From: Fictibacillus terranigra
GTDB taxonomy: Bacteria > Bacillota > Bacilli > Bacillales > Fictibacillaceae
NCBI RefSeq assembly: GCF_030412265.1
Contig: NZ_JAUHLN010000002.1
Span: 682,001-746,000, forward strand
DNA length: 64,000 bases
Direction: 5' to 3'
Shown: positions 46,722 through 53,761 of the stretch, piece after piece
Position numbering within the stretch: position 1 is the first letter of the stretch
Layout: each line of letters starts with the position of its first letter
Notes under the pieces: model-generated
Seen by the model: the letters and a program-made list of their open reading frames with translations, nothing else
Database searches by the model: none
Told to the model about the DNA's origin: nothing
Program-made: the position numbers and the translations under genes

Positions 46722-46840
46722 AACGGTTGCCTAAGCCGCTCCACCTCGGGCCATGTCCGCAATTAGCCGGGTACCGATGCACCTTTGCCGCTGATGCACC
46801 GGTCATTCACCGGACGCCTTTTAAATTGCGTTTGCAGGTC
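46722..46840 (-). other. GC-rich, possibly structured leader of aimR
   Basis: Non-coding 120 bp upstream of aimR. On the minus strand GTCCG (near 46,813) can pair with CGGAC (near 46,757), CCGG-TGAATGA-CCGG forms a short stem, and GGTGCATC occurs twice. It is noticeably richer in GC than its surroundings. No known riboswitch was recognised. Confidence 0.35.
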
Positions 46841-47182
46841 TTAGTTGCGTCCTGGCATTAAATCGAAGTTCACCGTTTCCCTTACGTTCTGCGCGATTTG
46901 GTTAATGAGTTGCCAGCCGGTAAAGCCGTTTAGTTTCACGTGTAATTTCTTAACGGTTGCAGCCGTTAAGTCTTCGTCGTAGTCTTCCGCGAGTACCAAT
47001 CCGGAGTTTTCAGCTACTGCTACGCCTTCGAACCATTCGATGATCGGTGTAAGAAAAACCATTCCGTGTGACTGATAAACCGCTTGGTGATAACCTACCG
47101 CGAATCCTTCGATTGTTTCGTCGTAAAGCTTAACCGTTACCTTTTCGACCGTTACCGGTGCGCTTAAAATTTGCCATGCCAT
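46841..47182 (-). CDS. Element protein of unknown function
   Basis: 113 residues, mixed alpha/beta, beginning MAWQILSAPVTVEKVTVKLYDETIEGFAVG. No motif recognised. It is divergent from the Cro-like gene at 47,329 and upstream of aimR. A GGAGGGG ribosome site precedes the ATG. The intergenic region with the Cro-like gene (about 145 bp) should hold the divergent promoters. Confidence 0.65.
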   Translation of the reverse strand: MAWQILSAPVTVEKVTVKLYDETIEGFAVGYHQAVYQSHGMVFLTPIIEWFEGVAVAENSGLVLAEDYDEDLTAATVKKLHVKLNGFTGWQLINQIAQNVRETVNFDLMPGRN

Positions 47183-47328
47183 TTTTTGACCCCTCCGTTT
47201 TCTTTGTTTTAATTAGCTTGACCTCATAATACAATATTCAGTATTGAATAGTCAATAGTATTTTCTAAAAAAATATTTATTATTCGGTATAGGATAGTGT
47301 ATAATGAAATTACGGGAGGTGTGACAAA

Positions 47329-47541
47329 ATGAAGTACGAGGTTAAGCCTAAATTATTGTCCATCCTTAAAGAACGAAAATTAACTCAGTTACAGTTAAGT
47401 GAGAAAGCCGGAATCCCACAAGGTTCCATATCCAGGTTCGATAAAAGCTCGCAGCATACAGATACTCACCTCTTTGCGATTGCAGACGCGTTAGACTTAA
47501 AGATAGAAGATTTGTTTGAAGTGAAAAAGAACGAAAAATAA
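47329..47541 (+). CDS. Cro/C1-type repressor-like protein
   Basis: 70 residues. The helix-turn-helix TQLQLSEKAGIPQGSISRFDKSSQ is of the XRE type, with a short acidic C-terminus and no sensor domain. GGGAGGTG precedes the ATG. It is one of two rightward genes in the element, read away from the aimR side, so it is a good candidate for the element's maintenance repressor. Confidence 0.85.
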   Translation: MKYEVKPKLLSILKERKLTQLQLSEKAGIPQGSISRFDKSSQHTDTHLFAIADALDLKIEDLFEVKKNEK

Positions 47542-47570
47542 AACGCCCCGTTTAAAGGGCGTCTTTTTTT
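47540..47570 (+). terminator. Terminator after the Cro-like gene
   Basis: ACGCCC / GGGCGT stem with an 8-base loop, then TTTTTTT. Confidence 0.88.
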
Positions 47571-48039
47571 ATATACCGACTGCTAAAGTACCTAAGCTCT
47601 TTAAAACCTTTAAGAATATCGGCGACATCTGAATTAGACAGTAAATCAATGCCGTCTTGCCTACGCCCTCCCACACGTCCGCGTTATCCTTGAAGAACCC
47701 CATAAATATCTTCCATACGATAATCGCGCCAGCTACCGGAAAGGATATCGCAATCATTAAATCGATGATCGGGTCGAATAGATGCGCCATAGCACCAATC
47801 ACTTCACCCATCGCTTTATCAGTTACGCCGACTGGTATCGCTTGTGCCGTAGTCGTTACCGCGGTACACGGTTCCGCAGCGAATGATTTAATCGGTGAGC
47901 CTATGATGTTTAATGCGGTTCCTGTTGCTCCGATGAGTGCCGCCTTTTCTAACCAACCTTGTTTCACCGCTTTATTACTCTTCACCTTATAATCACCGGA
48001 CATAAAATGACTGATTGAGCCTACAGTTTGCGTTCTCAT
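47569..48039 (-). CDS. Membrane protein, conjugation-pilin-like or holin-like
   Basis: 156 residues. After a basic N-terminus there is a hydrophobic, signal-like segment ending near SFAAEP. Two membrane helices follow (LFDPIIDLMIAISFPVAGAIIVW and TALIYCLIQMSPIFLKVLKSL). This layout recalls VirB2/TrbC-type small subunits of transfer systems, but no motif proves it. It lies 12 bp after the replication-relaxation gene, so a role in DNA transfer is plausible. Confidence 0.6.
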   Translation of the reverse strand: MRTQTVGSISHFMSGDYKVKSNKAVKQGWLEKAALIGATGTALNIIGSPIKSFAAEPCTAVTTTAQAIPVGVTDKAMGEVIGAMAHLFDPIIDLMIAISFPVAGAIIVWKIFMGFFKDNADVWEGVGKTALIYCLIQMSPIFLKVLKSLGTLAVGI

Positions 48040-48051
48040 GATGTTAACCCC

Positions 48052-48636
48052 CTATTTGATTTCGTTAAATGTGTAAACCCTTCCGACTAACCCTTCACAT
48101 AATTGCGTTAACTTGTGCCTTCTGGTTTCTAATTCCGTCACCCAAATAATGTTGAAAGGATCCCCAGTCATTTGTTTTAGCTTCTTATATTTATCGATTT
48201 TTAACGCATTCTTCGCCATTGGTTGACTAACATCAACTTCCACAAAACACGGAACGCCTTTATAATCGAATTTCGCATCGCAGACTAACGCCATATCACC
48301 GACCTTTACTTTAATTTCGTTTTCCCACGTTGTCGGCCGTTTCATATGAATAAAGAATTGATTCCGCAGTAAAAAGTGTTGAATGTTCGGGGTCTTTTTC
48401 CGGATAACTGTCGCCTGCACCCGTTCGCGTCCGTTCTTATTCAGACAATAAACCTTTTCGAGTCCGTGCCTAAAGGACGTTAGATACTGGCTGAGTCCGT
48501 TTAATACCCGATTCGCGTTACGAGTGCCTTTCAAGTTGTGTAAGGTTTGAAGCTGTGACCGCGAAAGGTAATCAAGCTTTTTCAGTGATAAGAGGATGTT
48601 TTCGGTCCGCTGTTGGTGTAGTACATGATTGTTCAT
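48052..48636 (-). CDS. Replication-relaxation family protein
   Basis: 194 residues. An N-terminal winged helix (ILLSLKKLDYLSRSQLQTLHNLKGTRNANRVLNGLSQYL) is followed by a nuclease-like alpha/beta part (DAKFDYKGVPCFVEVDVSQPMAKNALKIDKYKKL). This matches the Replic_Relax family found on conjugative elements of Firmicutes. The E-V-D and K spacing recalls restriction-nuclease folds. ATG 48636 follows AAGGAG and lies inside the FtsK-like gene, overlapping by 65 bp. Confidence 0.78.
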   Translation of the reverse strand: MNNHVLHQQRTENILLSLKKLDYLSRSQLQTLHNLKGTRNANRVLNGLSQYLTSFRHGLEKVYCLNKNGRERVQATVIRKKTPNIQHFLLRNQFFIHMKRPTTWENEIKVKVGDMALVCDAKFDYKGVPCFVEVDVSQPMAKNALKIDKYKKLKQMTGDPFNIIWVTELETRRHKLTQLCEGLVGRVYTFNEIK

Positions 48637-49840
48637 GCGGTACTCCTTTCGGTCGAATATGCACTTTAATCCGCTGTTCCACTTCTTTATTCGTAATGTA
48701 TATCGTTTGTACAACCGTTTGTTTAACCCGTTTATAAATCGCTCTGCCCGGAATTTCCGGTAAGTCTTCCGCACCCTTCTCGTCTAACGTAGCTTTGGAC
48801 GCCGCAGTCGTTTCGAGAATGAAGCAGATTCGAGCACCGATATTTTGACGTACTTGAGACGGCAGAGTTTCATTCGTCGGGTACTGCGTCGCGTAAACTA
48901 ACCGATCACCTGCGCCCCTACCACGCCTAGCGATGTCCGTAACGATGTCCATACACGTAGCATCACTCGATATATCCGCCGCTTCATCGATAATAACGAA
49001 GTGTCGTTTCTTTATGCCTGCCTCTTTTACATCCTCGAAACCTTGCCTCTCGACGATATCCTCGTACCTGCCGTTCATTTCTTCTTGCGCTTGCTTTAAC
49101 GCCTCTTTCGCTTCCTCCGGGTTTTTAGCGTACCGAGTGACCTGTTTTAAATCCTTGAACCGCTGGAACGCTGCGCCACCTTTTAAATCGATTAAGGTAA
49201 AAGTTACGTTGTCCGGTTGTTGTTCGATTAAAGAAGTAATTAGGAATTTTAAAAACTGCGACTTACCGAATCCAGTAGCACCCGCGACAATGATATGAGG
49301 TCGATCCTCGAAGTCATGATAAACGAAGGATTGCCGGCTTTTGCCTACAAGGATTTTCCATGTGTTCGGTTTGAGCCGATCGGCATCGAATTTAACTTCA
49401 TTAGGCATAGGTGCGTTATAGACCTTAATTTTGAGCATACCGTCAAAGTCTAATTCGATTTCTTTTCTAGCCGCCTTTTTATTTAGTATCTTTTTAATCT
49501 GCTTTATAATGGGTTTATTGAGCTTTACTTGTTTAAAATCCTTTAACTTTACACCGCTTTTTTGCCTTACGTTTATACCGTCCTCTAATATCGTGCTGTC
49601 TACTTTTTTGCGGTCAAACCCTAACGGAAGTTGATAAACATATTCCATTCCATCCGTAATTTTGTTCTTACGGCGCAATCTGATTGTCTTAATTTCTCCT
49701 TTTTCTTTTCCAACCCAACCAGCATTCGCGAAAATCCTTTGAATTTTTGAAGCATCATTTGTCGGCGATCCGTGTGATTTTAGAAAAGAATAACTCGCGA
49801 CGTATCCCATTATCATCGTTGATCCGATAGTGAGAAGCAT
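48572..49840 (-). CDS. FtsK/SpoIIIE-type DNA translocase (TcpA/TraB-like)
   Basis: 422 residues. An N-terminal membrane segment (TIGSTMIMGYVASYSFL) is followed by an FtsK/HerA ATPase with Walker A AGATGFGKSQ (186-195) and Walker B HFVIIDEAAD. No gamma DNA-reading domain is present. Such proteins pump double- or single-stranded DNA in conjugation of Gram-positive elements and plasmids, or package it in some phages. Pairing with the replication-relaxation gene suggests transfer. GGGAGGTGG precedes the ATG. Confidence 0.88.
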   Translation of the reverse strand: MLLTIGSTMIMGYVASYSFLKSHGSPTNDASKIQRIFANAGWVGKEKGEIKTIRLRRKNKITDGMEYVYQLPLGFDRKKVDSTILEDGINVRQKSGVKLKDFKQVKLNKPIIKQIKKILNKKAARKEIELDFDGMLKIKVYNAPMPNEVKFDADRLKPNTWKILVGKSRQSFVYHDFEDRPHIIVAGATGFGKSQFLKFLITSLIEQQPDNVTFTLIDLKGGAAFQRFKDLKQVTRYAKNPEEAKEALKQAQEEMNGRYEDIVERQGFEDVKEAGIKKRHFVIIDEAADISSDATCMDIVTDIARRGRGAGDRLVYATQYPTNETLPSQVRQNIGARICFILETTAASKATLDEKGAEDLPEIPGRAIYKRVKQTVVQTIYITNKEVEQRIKVHIRPKGVPHEQSCTTPTADRKHPLITEKA

Positions 49841-50070
49841 GACACCACCTCCCGCGATATATTTAGAGAATATAGTTTACAATGTCCCGAACATTCCAGA
49901 AGCGCGATTAACTGTTTCTATTATTGATTTCGGAATGTTCTACTTTAAATTCTGTGTTGGTATTCGATAAAGTATATTCCTTCTTAGGCTTGCTCGTTGC
50001 TTATCCTTTCAAAAAAACTTAAAAAAGGACATGACAAATTTTTGTTGAATTTTGTACATGGGTGATATTT

Positions 50071-50268
50071 ATGGACATAGAATGTAAACTGGAAGATTTA
50101 ATAAAAGAAAGAGGTTTGAAGAAGGGTTATATATCGGAAAAGGCAGGTATAAGCAGAGCAACATTGACCTTAATTTTAAAAGGTACATCTTTACCTACGC
50201 TTCCAGTCGCTTTTAAAATCGCGGAAGTAATGGGGTTGAGTGTAGAGGAAATATGGCAAAAAAAATAA
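50071..50268 (+). CDS. Small Cro/C1-type DNA-binding protein
   Basis: 65 residues with an XRE helix-turn-helix (KKGYISEKAGISRATLTLILKGTSLP) and little else. ATG 50071 is preferred (GGGTGA five bases upstream); a GTG three codons before is possible. It is divergent from the FtsK-like gene, so it may control the transfer operon. Confidence 0.82.
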   Translation: MDIECKLEDLIKERGLKKGYISEKAGISRATLTLILKGTSLPTLPVAFKIAEVMGLSVEEIWQKK

Positions 50269-50296
50269 AGCCTCTCGCAATGAGAGGCCTATTTTA
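50262..50296. terminator. Bidirectional terminator between the Cro-like and secreted-protein genes
   Basis: AGCCTCTC / GAGAGGCCT stem with A-rich left side and ATTTTAATTT on the right. Confidence 0.8.
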
Positions 50297-50816
50297 ATTT
50301 AATTTTTGCAGTAGTTTCTTGGGTCTTCATAGTCTTTTTATCAGTTTGGTCCCAGGTTAAAAAGATTTGCTTGATGCTTTTAAGGTCTTTCTCGCTCAAT
50401 TTAACGACTAGATCGCCGTCCATCGTTTTGCCCGGTTGTATCTCGCCTTCAAAATCGTCCTGGAACAACGTATCCGGTATGTTATATCCGTTTGCGATAA
50501 CAGTTGCACGCCCGAGTTCAGTCGTAAAACTGCGGTCTTTTGTCGTATTTTTCACGGTGATCCATATCGTCGCCTGACCGCGGCCGTCGTCCGCTTTTTC
50601 GAGATAAACGCTATTAACCTTCGTTTTCAGCCCGTTAAATGAACCGGACCACTCTGCGCCTCGATACTTAATTACTCCGTCCTCAATTACCGTTCCTTTA
50701 GTCGCTGCAGATACGTCGTGGCCGGCGTTATGAAACTCGCGATAATACATATACGCCCATAGCCCTATTACGATCACTAGCGCACCCATAACCACAAAAC
50801 CTACCTCTTTTTTCAT
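50289..50816 (-). CDS. Membrane-anchored extracellular protein (DUF4352-like)
   Basis: 175 residues: one N-terminal helix (VGFVVMGALVIVIGLWAYMYY) then an extracellular Ig-like beta domain (GLKTKVNSVYLEKADDGRGQATIWITVKNTTKD...ELGRATVIANG...PGKTMDGDLVVKL), as in DUF4352 or telokin-like proteins. Function unknown; proteins of this kind on mobile elements may act in surface exclusion. The end overlaps the terminator. Confidence 0.72.
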   Translation of the reverse strand: MKKEVGFVVMGALVIVIGLWAYMYYREFHNAGHDVSAATKGTVIEDGVIKYRGAEWSGSFNGLKTKVNSVYLEKADDGRGQATIWITVKNTTKDRSFTTELGRATVIANGYNIPDTLFQDDFEGEIQPGKTMDGDLVVKLSEKDLKSIKQIFLTWDQTDKKTMKTQETTAKIKLK

Positions 50817-50939
50817 TAACGATTCCCCCTCGACGGTATATACGTATCTATTATCGGTTAAGTTCCCGTTTTATTCCATATTTTTTGCCCTAACGCAACT
50901 TAACGCAGATAGACGTAAAAACACACGAAATAAGCCGCC

Positions 50940-51497
50940 CTACAATGAGAGCGACTTGTAAACTTTCGATATATCATCCGCCTGGATTCCGATGTACCTT
51001 AACGTAATTTTTTGCGATGAATGACCGAAGACTTCCATAAGTAAAGATAAATCAACGCCTTTACCGGAATTATAGGCGTGGTAGCCGAATGTCTTGCGCA
51101 AAGAATGCGTACCTAGCTTTCCGATCTTTTCGGTTAAGCCAGCGCGTTCGACAGCTGCGTTAATGATATTCCAGGCTTGCTGGCGTGAGATTGGTTTATT
51201 TACGCCCTCACGCGAAGCGAATACGTAGTCTTCAGGTGATCCTTCTAACGTTTTGACCTCGCGAATAACGGAATCTGAAAAGTCAATACGACGCTGTTTA
51301 CCGGTCTTTGATTCGATAATGGTTAAGTACCGTTTACCGCGTAAATCCTTTACTTTAAGCGTTAGCAAATCGGAAATACGTAGACCGAAGTTTATCCCGA
51401 GAATAAATAGCAGCCGATCCCGACCGTGCAAAGCCTTTTTAATACGTTCGATGTGCTTCTTATCGCGAATAGGTTGAACCGTGAACTCTCCGGCCAT
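50940..51497 (-). CDS. Catalytic-domain-only tyrosine recombinase
   Basis: 185 residues, with no N-terminal core-binding domain. The catalytic set appears complete: Arg in GLRISDLLTLK, Lys in SKTGKQRRIDF, HSLRKTFG with the second Arg, FGHSS and the nucleophile in LRYIGI. This short form occurs in FimB/FimE-like inversion enzymes and resolvases. A perfect inverted repeat lies between its promoter region and ATG. It is distinct from the integrase at the right end. Confidence 0.85.
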   Translation of the reverse strand: MAGEFTVQPIRDKKHIERIKKALHGRDRLLFILGINFGLRISDLLTLKVKDLRGKRYLTIIESKTGKQRRIDFSDSVIREVKTLEGSPEDYVFASREGVNKPISRQQAWNIINAAVERAGLTEKIGKLGTHSLRKTFGYHAYNSGKGVDLSLLMEVFGHSSQKITLRYIGIQADDISKVYKSLSL

Positions 51498-51511
51498 TTC
51501 GATCACTCCAA

Positions 51512-51538
51512 TTTGACGTTTTGTTTTGTTACGTCAAA
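51512..51538. promoter_or_regulatory. Inverted repeat upstream of the short recombinase
   Basis: TTTGACGT (51512-51519) and ACGTCAAA (51531-51538), 11 bases apart, 15 bp from the start codon. A third copy, ACGTCAAA, is at 51713-51720. Candidate operator or recombinase binding site. Confidence 0.5.
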
Positions 51539-51719
51539 CTTACCATATATAGGTAATCGCAGTCAACACCCGTGAGTTAAAAAAATTGTGCGCTAATTCA
51601 AAACAGCAGTTTGGCGATTTCGAACGGCGTGGCTTGGGGGGATTTATTTTCGAATTTTTCGCGATGTATATCGCATTCATTTTTTGTATAACGAATTTAA
51701 CCTTTTGATAAAACGTCAA

Positions 51720-52121
51720 ACTCGTAAGAACTGGCGAACCCATACGTACCAACGGATACACCCCGTCTATACCCCCACCGTATTTACCTACCCGGATATA
51801 CACCGGATAAATGGCGCAGTATCAACGATCACCGTCTGTCAAGCGTTGCATAATATCCTGCATATATAACCGGTGATACACCCGTATCGGTACGTAACTA
51901 CCCCTCGGTTTGACAGGCGTCCCCGGCCAGCGCCGAGTTGCTGTTGATTTGCGTACGTACTTAATGTGCGTAACGTAACGTAATGTACCGTACAGATACC
52001 GCAATCCCTACAGCCTCAACGGTTACAGCGTTTAGTACCTGGTCCTAATTCGATGTTACACCGCTTACCTATCGTAAGTGAAAATATATCGTAGGGCTGC
52101 GCATATCATCGGACTCACACT
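51720..52121. other. Non-coding region with iteron-like and palindromic repeats
   Basis: No convincing gene from 51,498 to 52,121. Related motifs GGATACACCCCG, GGATATACACCGG and GGTGATACACCCG recur near 51,754, 51,794 and 51,872. GTACGTAC and repeated GTAACGTAACGTAATG lie near 51,953-51,985. Could be an origin of replication or transfer. Confidence 0.4.
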
Positions 52122-52256
52122 TTAATTACCTTCGTTCTTTCTACGCTTCTTTATTAGTTCGATCATCTCCGGTTTTAATATAGCCGCAATCTTCCGCATC
52201 TGTTCCGAAGTCGGCACGAGTTTCTGCGGTTTCTTTTCGATGGTAACCACCTCCAT
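52122..52256 (-). CDS. 44-residue basic ORF
   Basis: MEVVTIEKKPQKLVPTSEQM followed by a helix RKIAAILKPEMIELIKKRRK. GGAGGTGG lies just inside the proposed ATG, so translation may start at a GTG two codons on or at a later non-standard codon. No family recognised; possibly a DNA-binding accessory such as an excisionase, but this is a guess. Confidence 0.4.
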   Translation of the reverse strand: MEVVTIEKKPQKLVPTSEQMRKIAAILKPEMIELIKKRRKNEGN

Positions 52257-52335
52257 AATACGAGGTTAGCCACCGATCGCCCAATATACCCCTATATTAC
52301 CCGTTATTCTTCACGTTATAGATACGTATAGAGGT

Positions 52336-52368
52336 ATATATTAGTTATTGTGACCGAAAACGTACACT
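52336..52368 (-). repeat. 33-bp inverted repeat, right copy
   Basis: Perfect reverse complement of 42901-42933. It begins 3 bp after the integrase stop codon (52372). Confidence 0.92.
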
Positions 52369-52371
52369 TTT

Positions 52372-53427
52372 TTATCTGAGTATCTTGCGCTCTTTATTTA
52401 GTTTACCGATAACATCGTTTAATACTGAATACTGATTCTGTTGTTCTGCGAGTGATTTATTCGATAGGTGTGTGTACCGGATAACCTGGCGCAAATCAGA
52501 GTGACCCATTAATAGTTGTAAGTGTCGTACTGAACCGCCATTCTCTAAAAACAAAGTAGCCGCAGTATGTCGTATTAAATGCGGATGCACTCGTTTCTTT
52601 ATGCCGGCTTGCTTAGCGTATATACGTAGCTGCTTCCGGAAATGATTCGCTTGTAGCCTTTCCCCGTAGTTTGCGAGAAAAAGATACTCAGAATCGAAGT
52701 CCTCGTTTTCTTTTATTAGCTCACGTAATAAACGGATCGTTCTCGGCTGTACCGGAATAGATCGCGCTTTCCTACTTTTCGCGATACTGGCTCTTACCGT
52801 AATGATATTACTTTCGAAGTCTATGTCGGTTTCTCTTAGCGACAATGCTTCGTTAATACGAAAGAACCCGTCAATCAGTACGTTAATCAAGCAATAGTCC
52901 CTGAAGTCGTCGTAATTGCGCTGGTTTGGCGCGTTAAGCAGTCTGCGTAGTTCTTCCACGGTTAATACTGTAATATCGCTCTCGTGCTCTCTCACGTCCT
53001 TTACAGACGCCATAGGATCCGTTTGAATGGCGCCCTCTTCTTTTAGATACCGGAAGAATGGCCGCAATGTTTTAACGCGAGTATTAACAGTTGTAGGCGA
53101 TAACCCTACTGTTTTCTCACCGTCTTTTTTAAATCGGTGTCCATCGAATCTAACCTTTTCGTTAAGCATCCATACGATATAATCGCGAATTACACTAGCA
53201 GTTACTAATCGAATATCATGATCGAGCTTTCTTAACTGCAGATACTCCATAAAGTATGTGTGATTGCCGCGGTACTTTTCTATAGTGCGTTCTGCACGTC
53301 CCTCGGCTATTTTAATATGAAGAAACTGTTCAAACAGTGCGCTAATCGAAGCTGCTTTACTCGTTTCTGAACGATTTACTTTGACTCGTTTACCTTTGCG
53401 TTTACTCTCTTTTTCACTTTCAGACAT
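52372..53427 (-). CDS. int: Tyrosine integrase of the element
   Basis: 351 residues. A basic N-terminus and SAM-like core-binding domain (ISALFEQFLHIKIAEGRAER...YFMEYLQ) are followed by the catalytic domain with Arg (FFRINEALSL), Lys (AKSRKARSIPV), HLIRHTAATLF, GHSD and Tyr (VIRYTHLS). ATG 53427 follows GGAGGCG. It reads away from the attachment site 173 bp to its right. The stranded host tRNA promoter points into it. Confidence 0.92.
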   Translation of the reverse strand: MSESEKESKRKGKRVKVNRSETSKAASISALFEQFLHIKIAEGRAERTIEKYRGNHTYFMEYLQLRKLDHDIRLVTASVIRDYIVWMLNEKVRFDGHRFKKDGEKTVGLSPTTVNTRVKTLRPFFRYLKEEGAIQTDPMASVKDVREHESDITVLTVEELRRLLNAPNQRNYDDFRDYCLINVLIDGFFRINEALSLRETDIDFESNIITVRASIAKSRKARSIPVQPRTIRLLRELIKENEDFDSEYLFLANYGERLQANHFRKQLRIYAKQAGIKKRVHPHLIRHTAATLFLENGGSVRHLQLLMGHSDLRQVIRYTHLSNKSLAEQQNQYSVLNDVIGKLNKERKILR

Positions 53428-53487
53428 AATAAAAAACGCCTCCACATCGGTTATTTACCGCGTTAGAGACGATTGAAATTCGTATGT

Positions 53488-53562
53488 ATGGACCGCTACT
53501 CTGCGTAAGATAGCACCGCTACCCTGCGCCTATGTCATCGATAGTCCAACGTTGATATCACC
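53488..53562. repeat. Repeats next to the right end
   Basis: ACCGCTACYCTGCG occurs at 53491-53504 and 53515-53528, and ACCGCTACCCTGC also at 36458-36470 on the left. AGTCCAACGTTGATATCACC (53543-53562) is the inverse of the left-end arm-like repeats. Integrase or excisionase sites are likely. Confidence 0.5.
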
Positions 53563-53600
53563 GGGTTTATCCTCGAAAAATAGCGAAAAAACCCGTAGCG

Positions 53601-53642
53601 CCTGTCAAGGTAGCGCTCTCCCAGCTGAGCTATCGGATCAAT
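53601..53642. repeat. Right attachment repeat (attR) with stranded tRNA-Val 5' half
   Basis: 42 bp identical to 36290-36331. It holds the original 5' half of tRNA-Val (minus strand, start at 53639), which now lacks its 3' half. Confidence 0.95.
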
Positions 53643-53666
53643 GCGATTATGTATCGGACAAATAGA

Positions 53667-53696
53667 AGTATACCTCATTTTTCACTTAGTTGGCAA
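53667..53696 (-). promoter_or_regulatory. Original tRNA-Val promoter, now facing the element
   Basis: Minus-strand TTGCCA, 18 bases, TATACT; predicted start about 20 bases before the tRNA 5' end, typical for a tRNA gene. Transcripts would run through the tRNA half into the integrase gene. Confidence 0.65.
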
Positions 53697-53712
53697 CTGC
53701 TTTTTTTAAAAT

Positions 53713-53752
53713 TAATAAAAAAAGAAAAACAGACCCTAAAAAGGGCCTAATT
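53713..53752 (-). terminator. Terminator after the Asn/Pro-rich protein gene
   Basis: Minus-strand GGCCC-TTTTTA-GGGTC followed by TGTTTTTCTTTTTTT. Confidence 0.65.
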
Positions 53753-53761
53753 TTATAACCA

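Larger units (their letters stand above)
36290..53642. mobile_element. 17.35-kb tRNA-Val-integrated element with primase, FtsK-like translocase and AimR
   Basis: Bounded by perfect 42-bp direct repeats (36290-36331 and 53601-53642) lying in tRNA-Val. An integrase gene lies near the right end, with integrase-arm-like repeats inside both ends. Cargo is mostly leftward: replication (primase), DNA transfer or packaging (FtsK plus replication-relaxation), regulation (AimR, Cro-like proteins), and phage-derived tape measure, holin, HNH and YolD. There is no capsid, portal, terminase or obvious relaxase. One attached repeat is counted in these coordinates. Confidence 0.92.

Noticed and set aside
51540-51803. 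87-codon leftward ORF in the repeat-rich region
   Set aside because: Composition follows the DNA repeats and no ribosome site is seen. Treated as non-coding.
36290-53642. Complete prophage
   Set aside because: No terminase, portal, capsid, tail-tube or endolysin gene could be recognised, so the region is called an element rather than a prophage.
36290-53642. Standard ICE of the Tn916/ICEBs1 type
   Set aside because: No relaxase, no ConE/VirB4-like ATPase and no cell-wall hydrolase of the usual transfer module was found.
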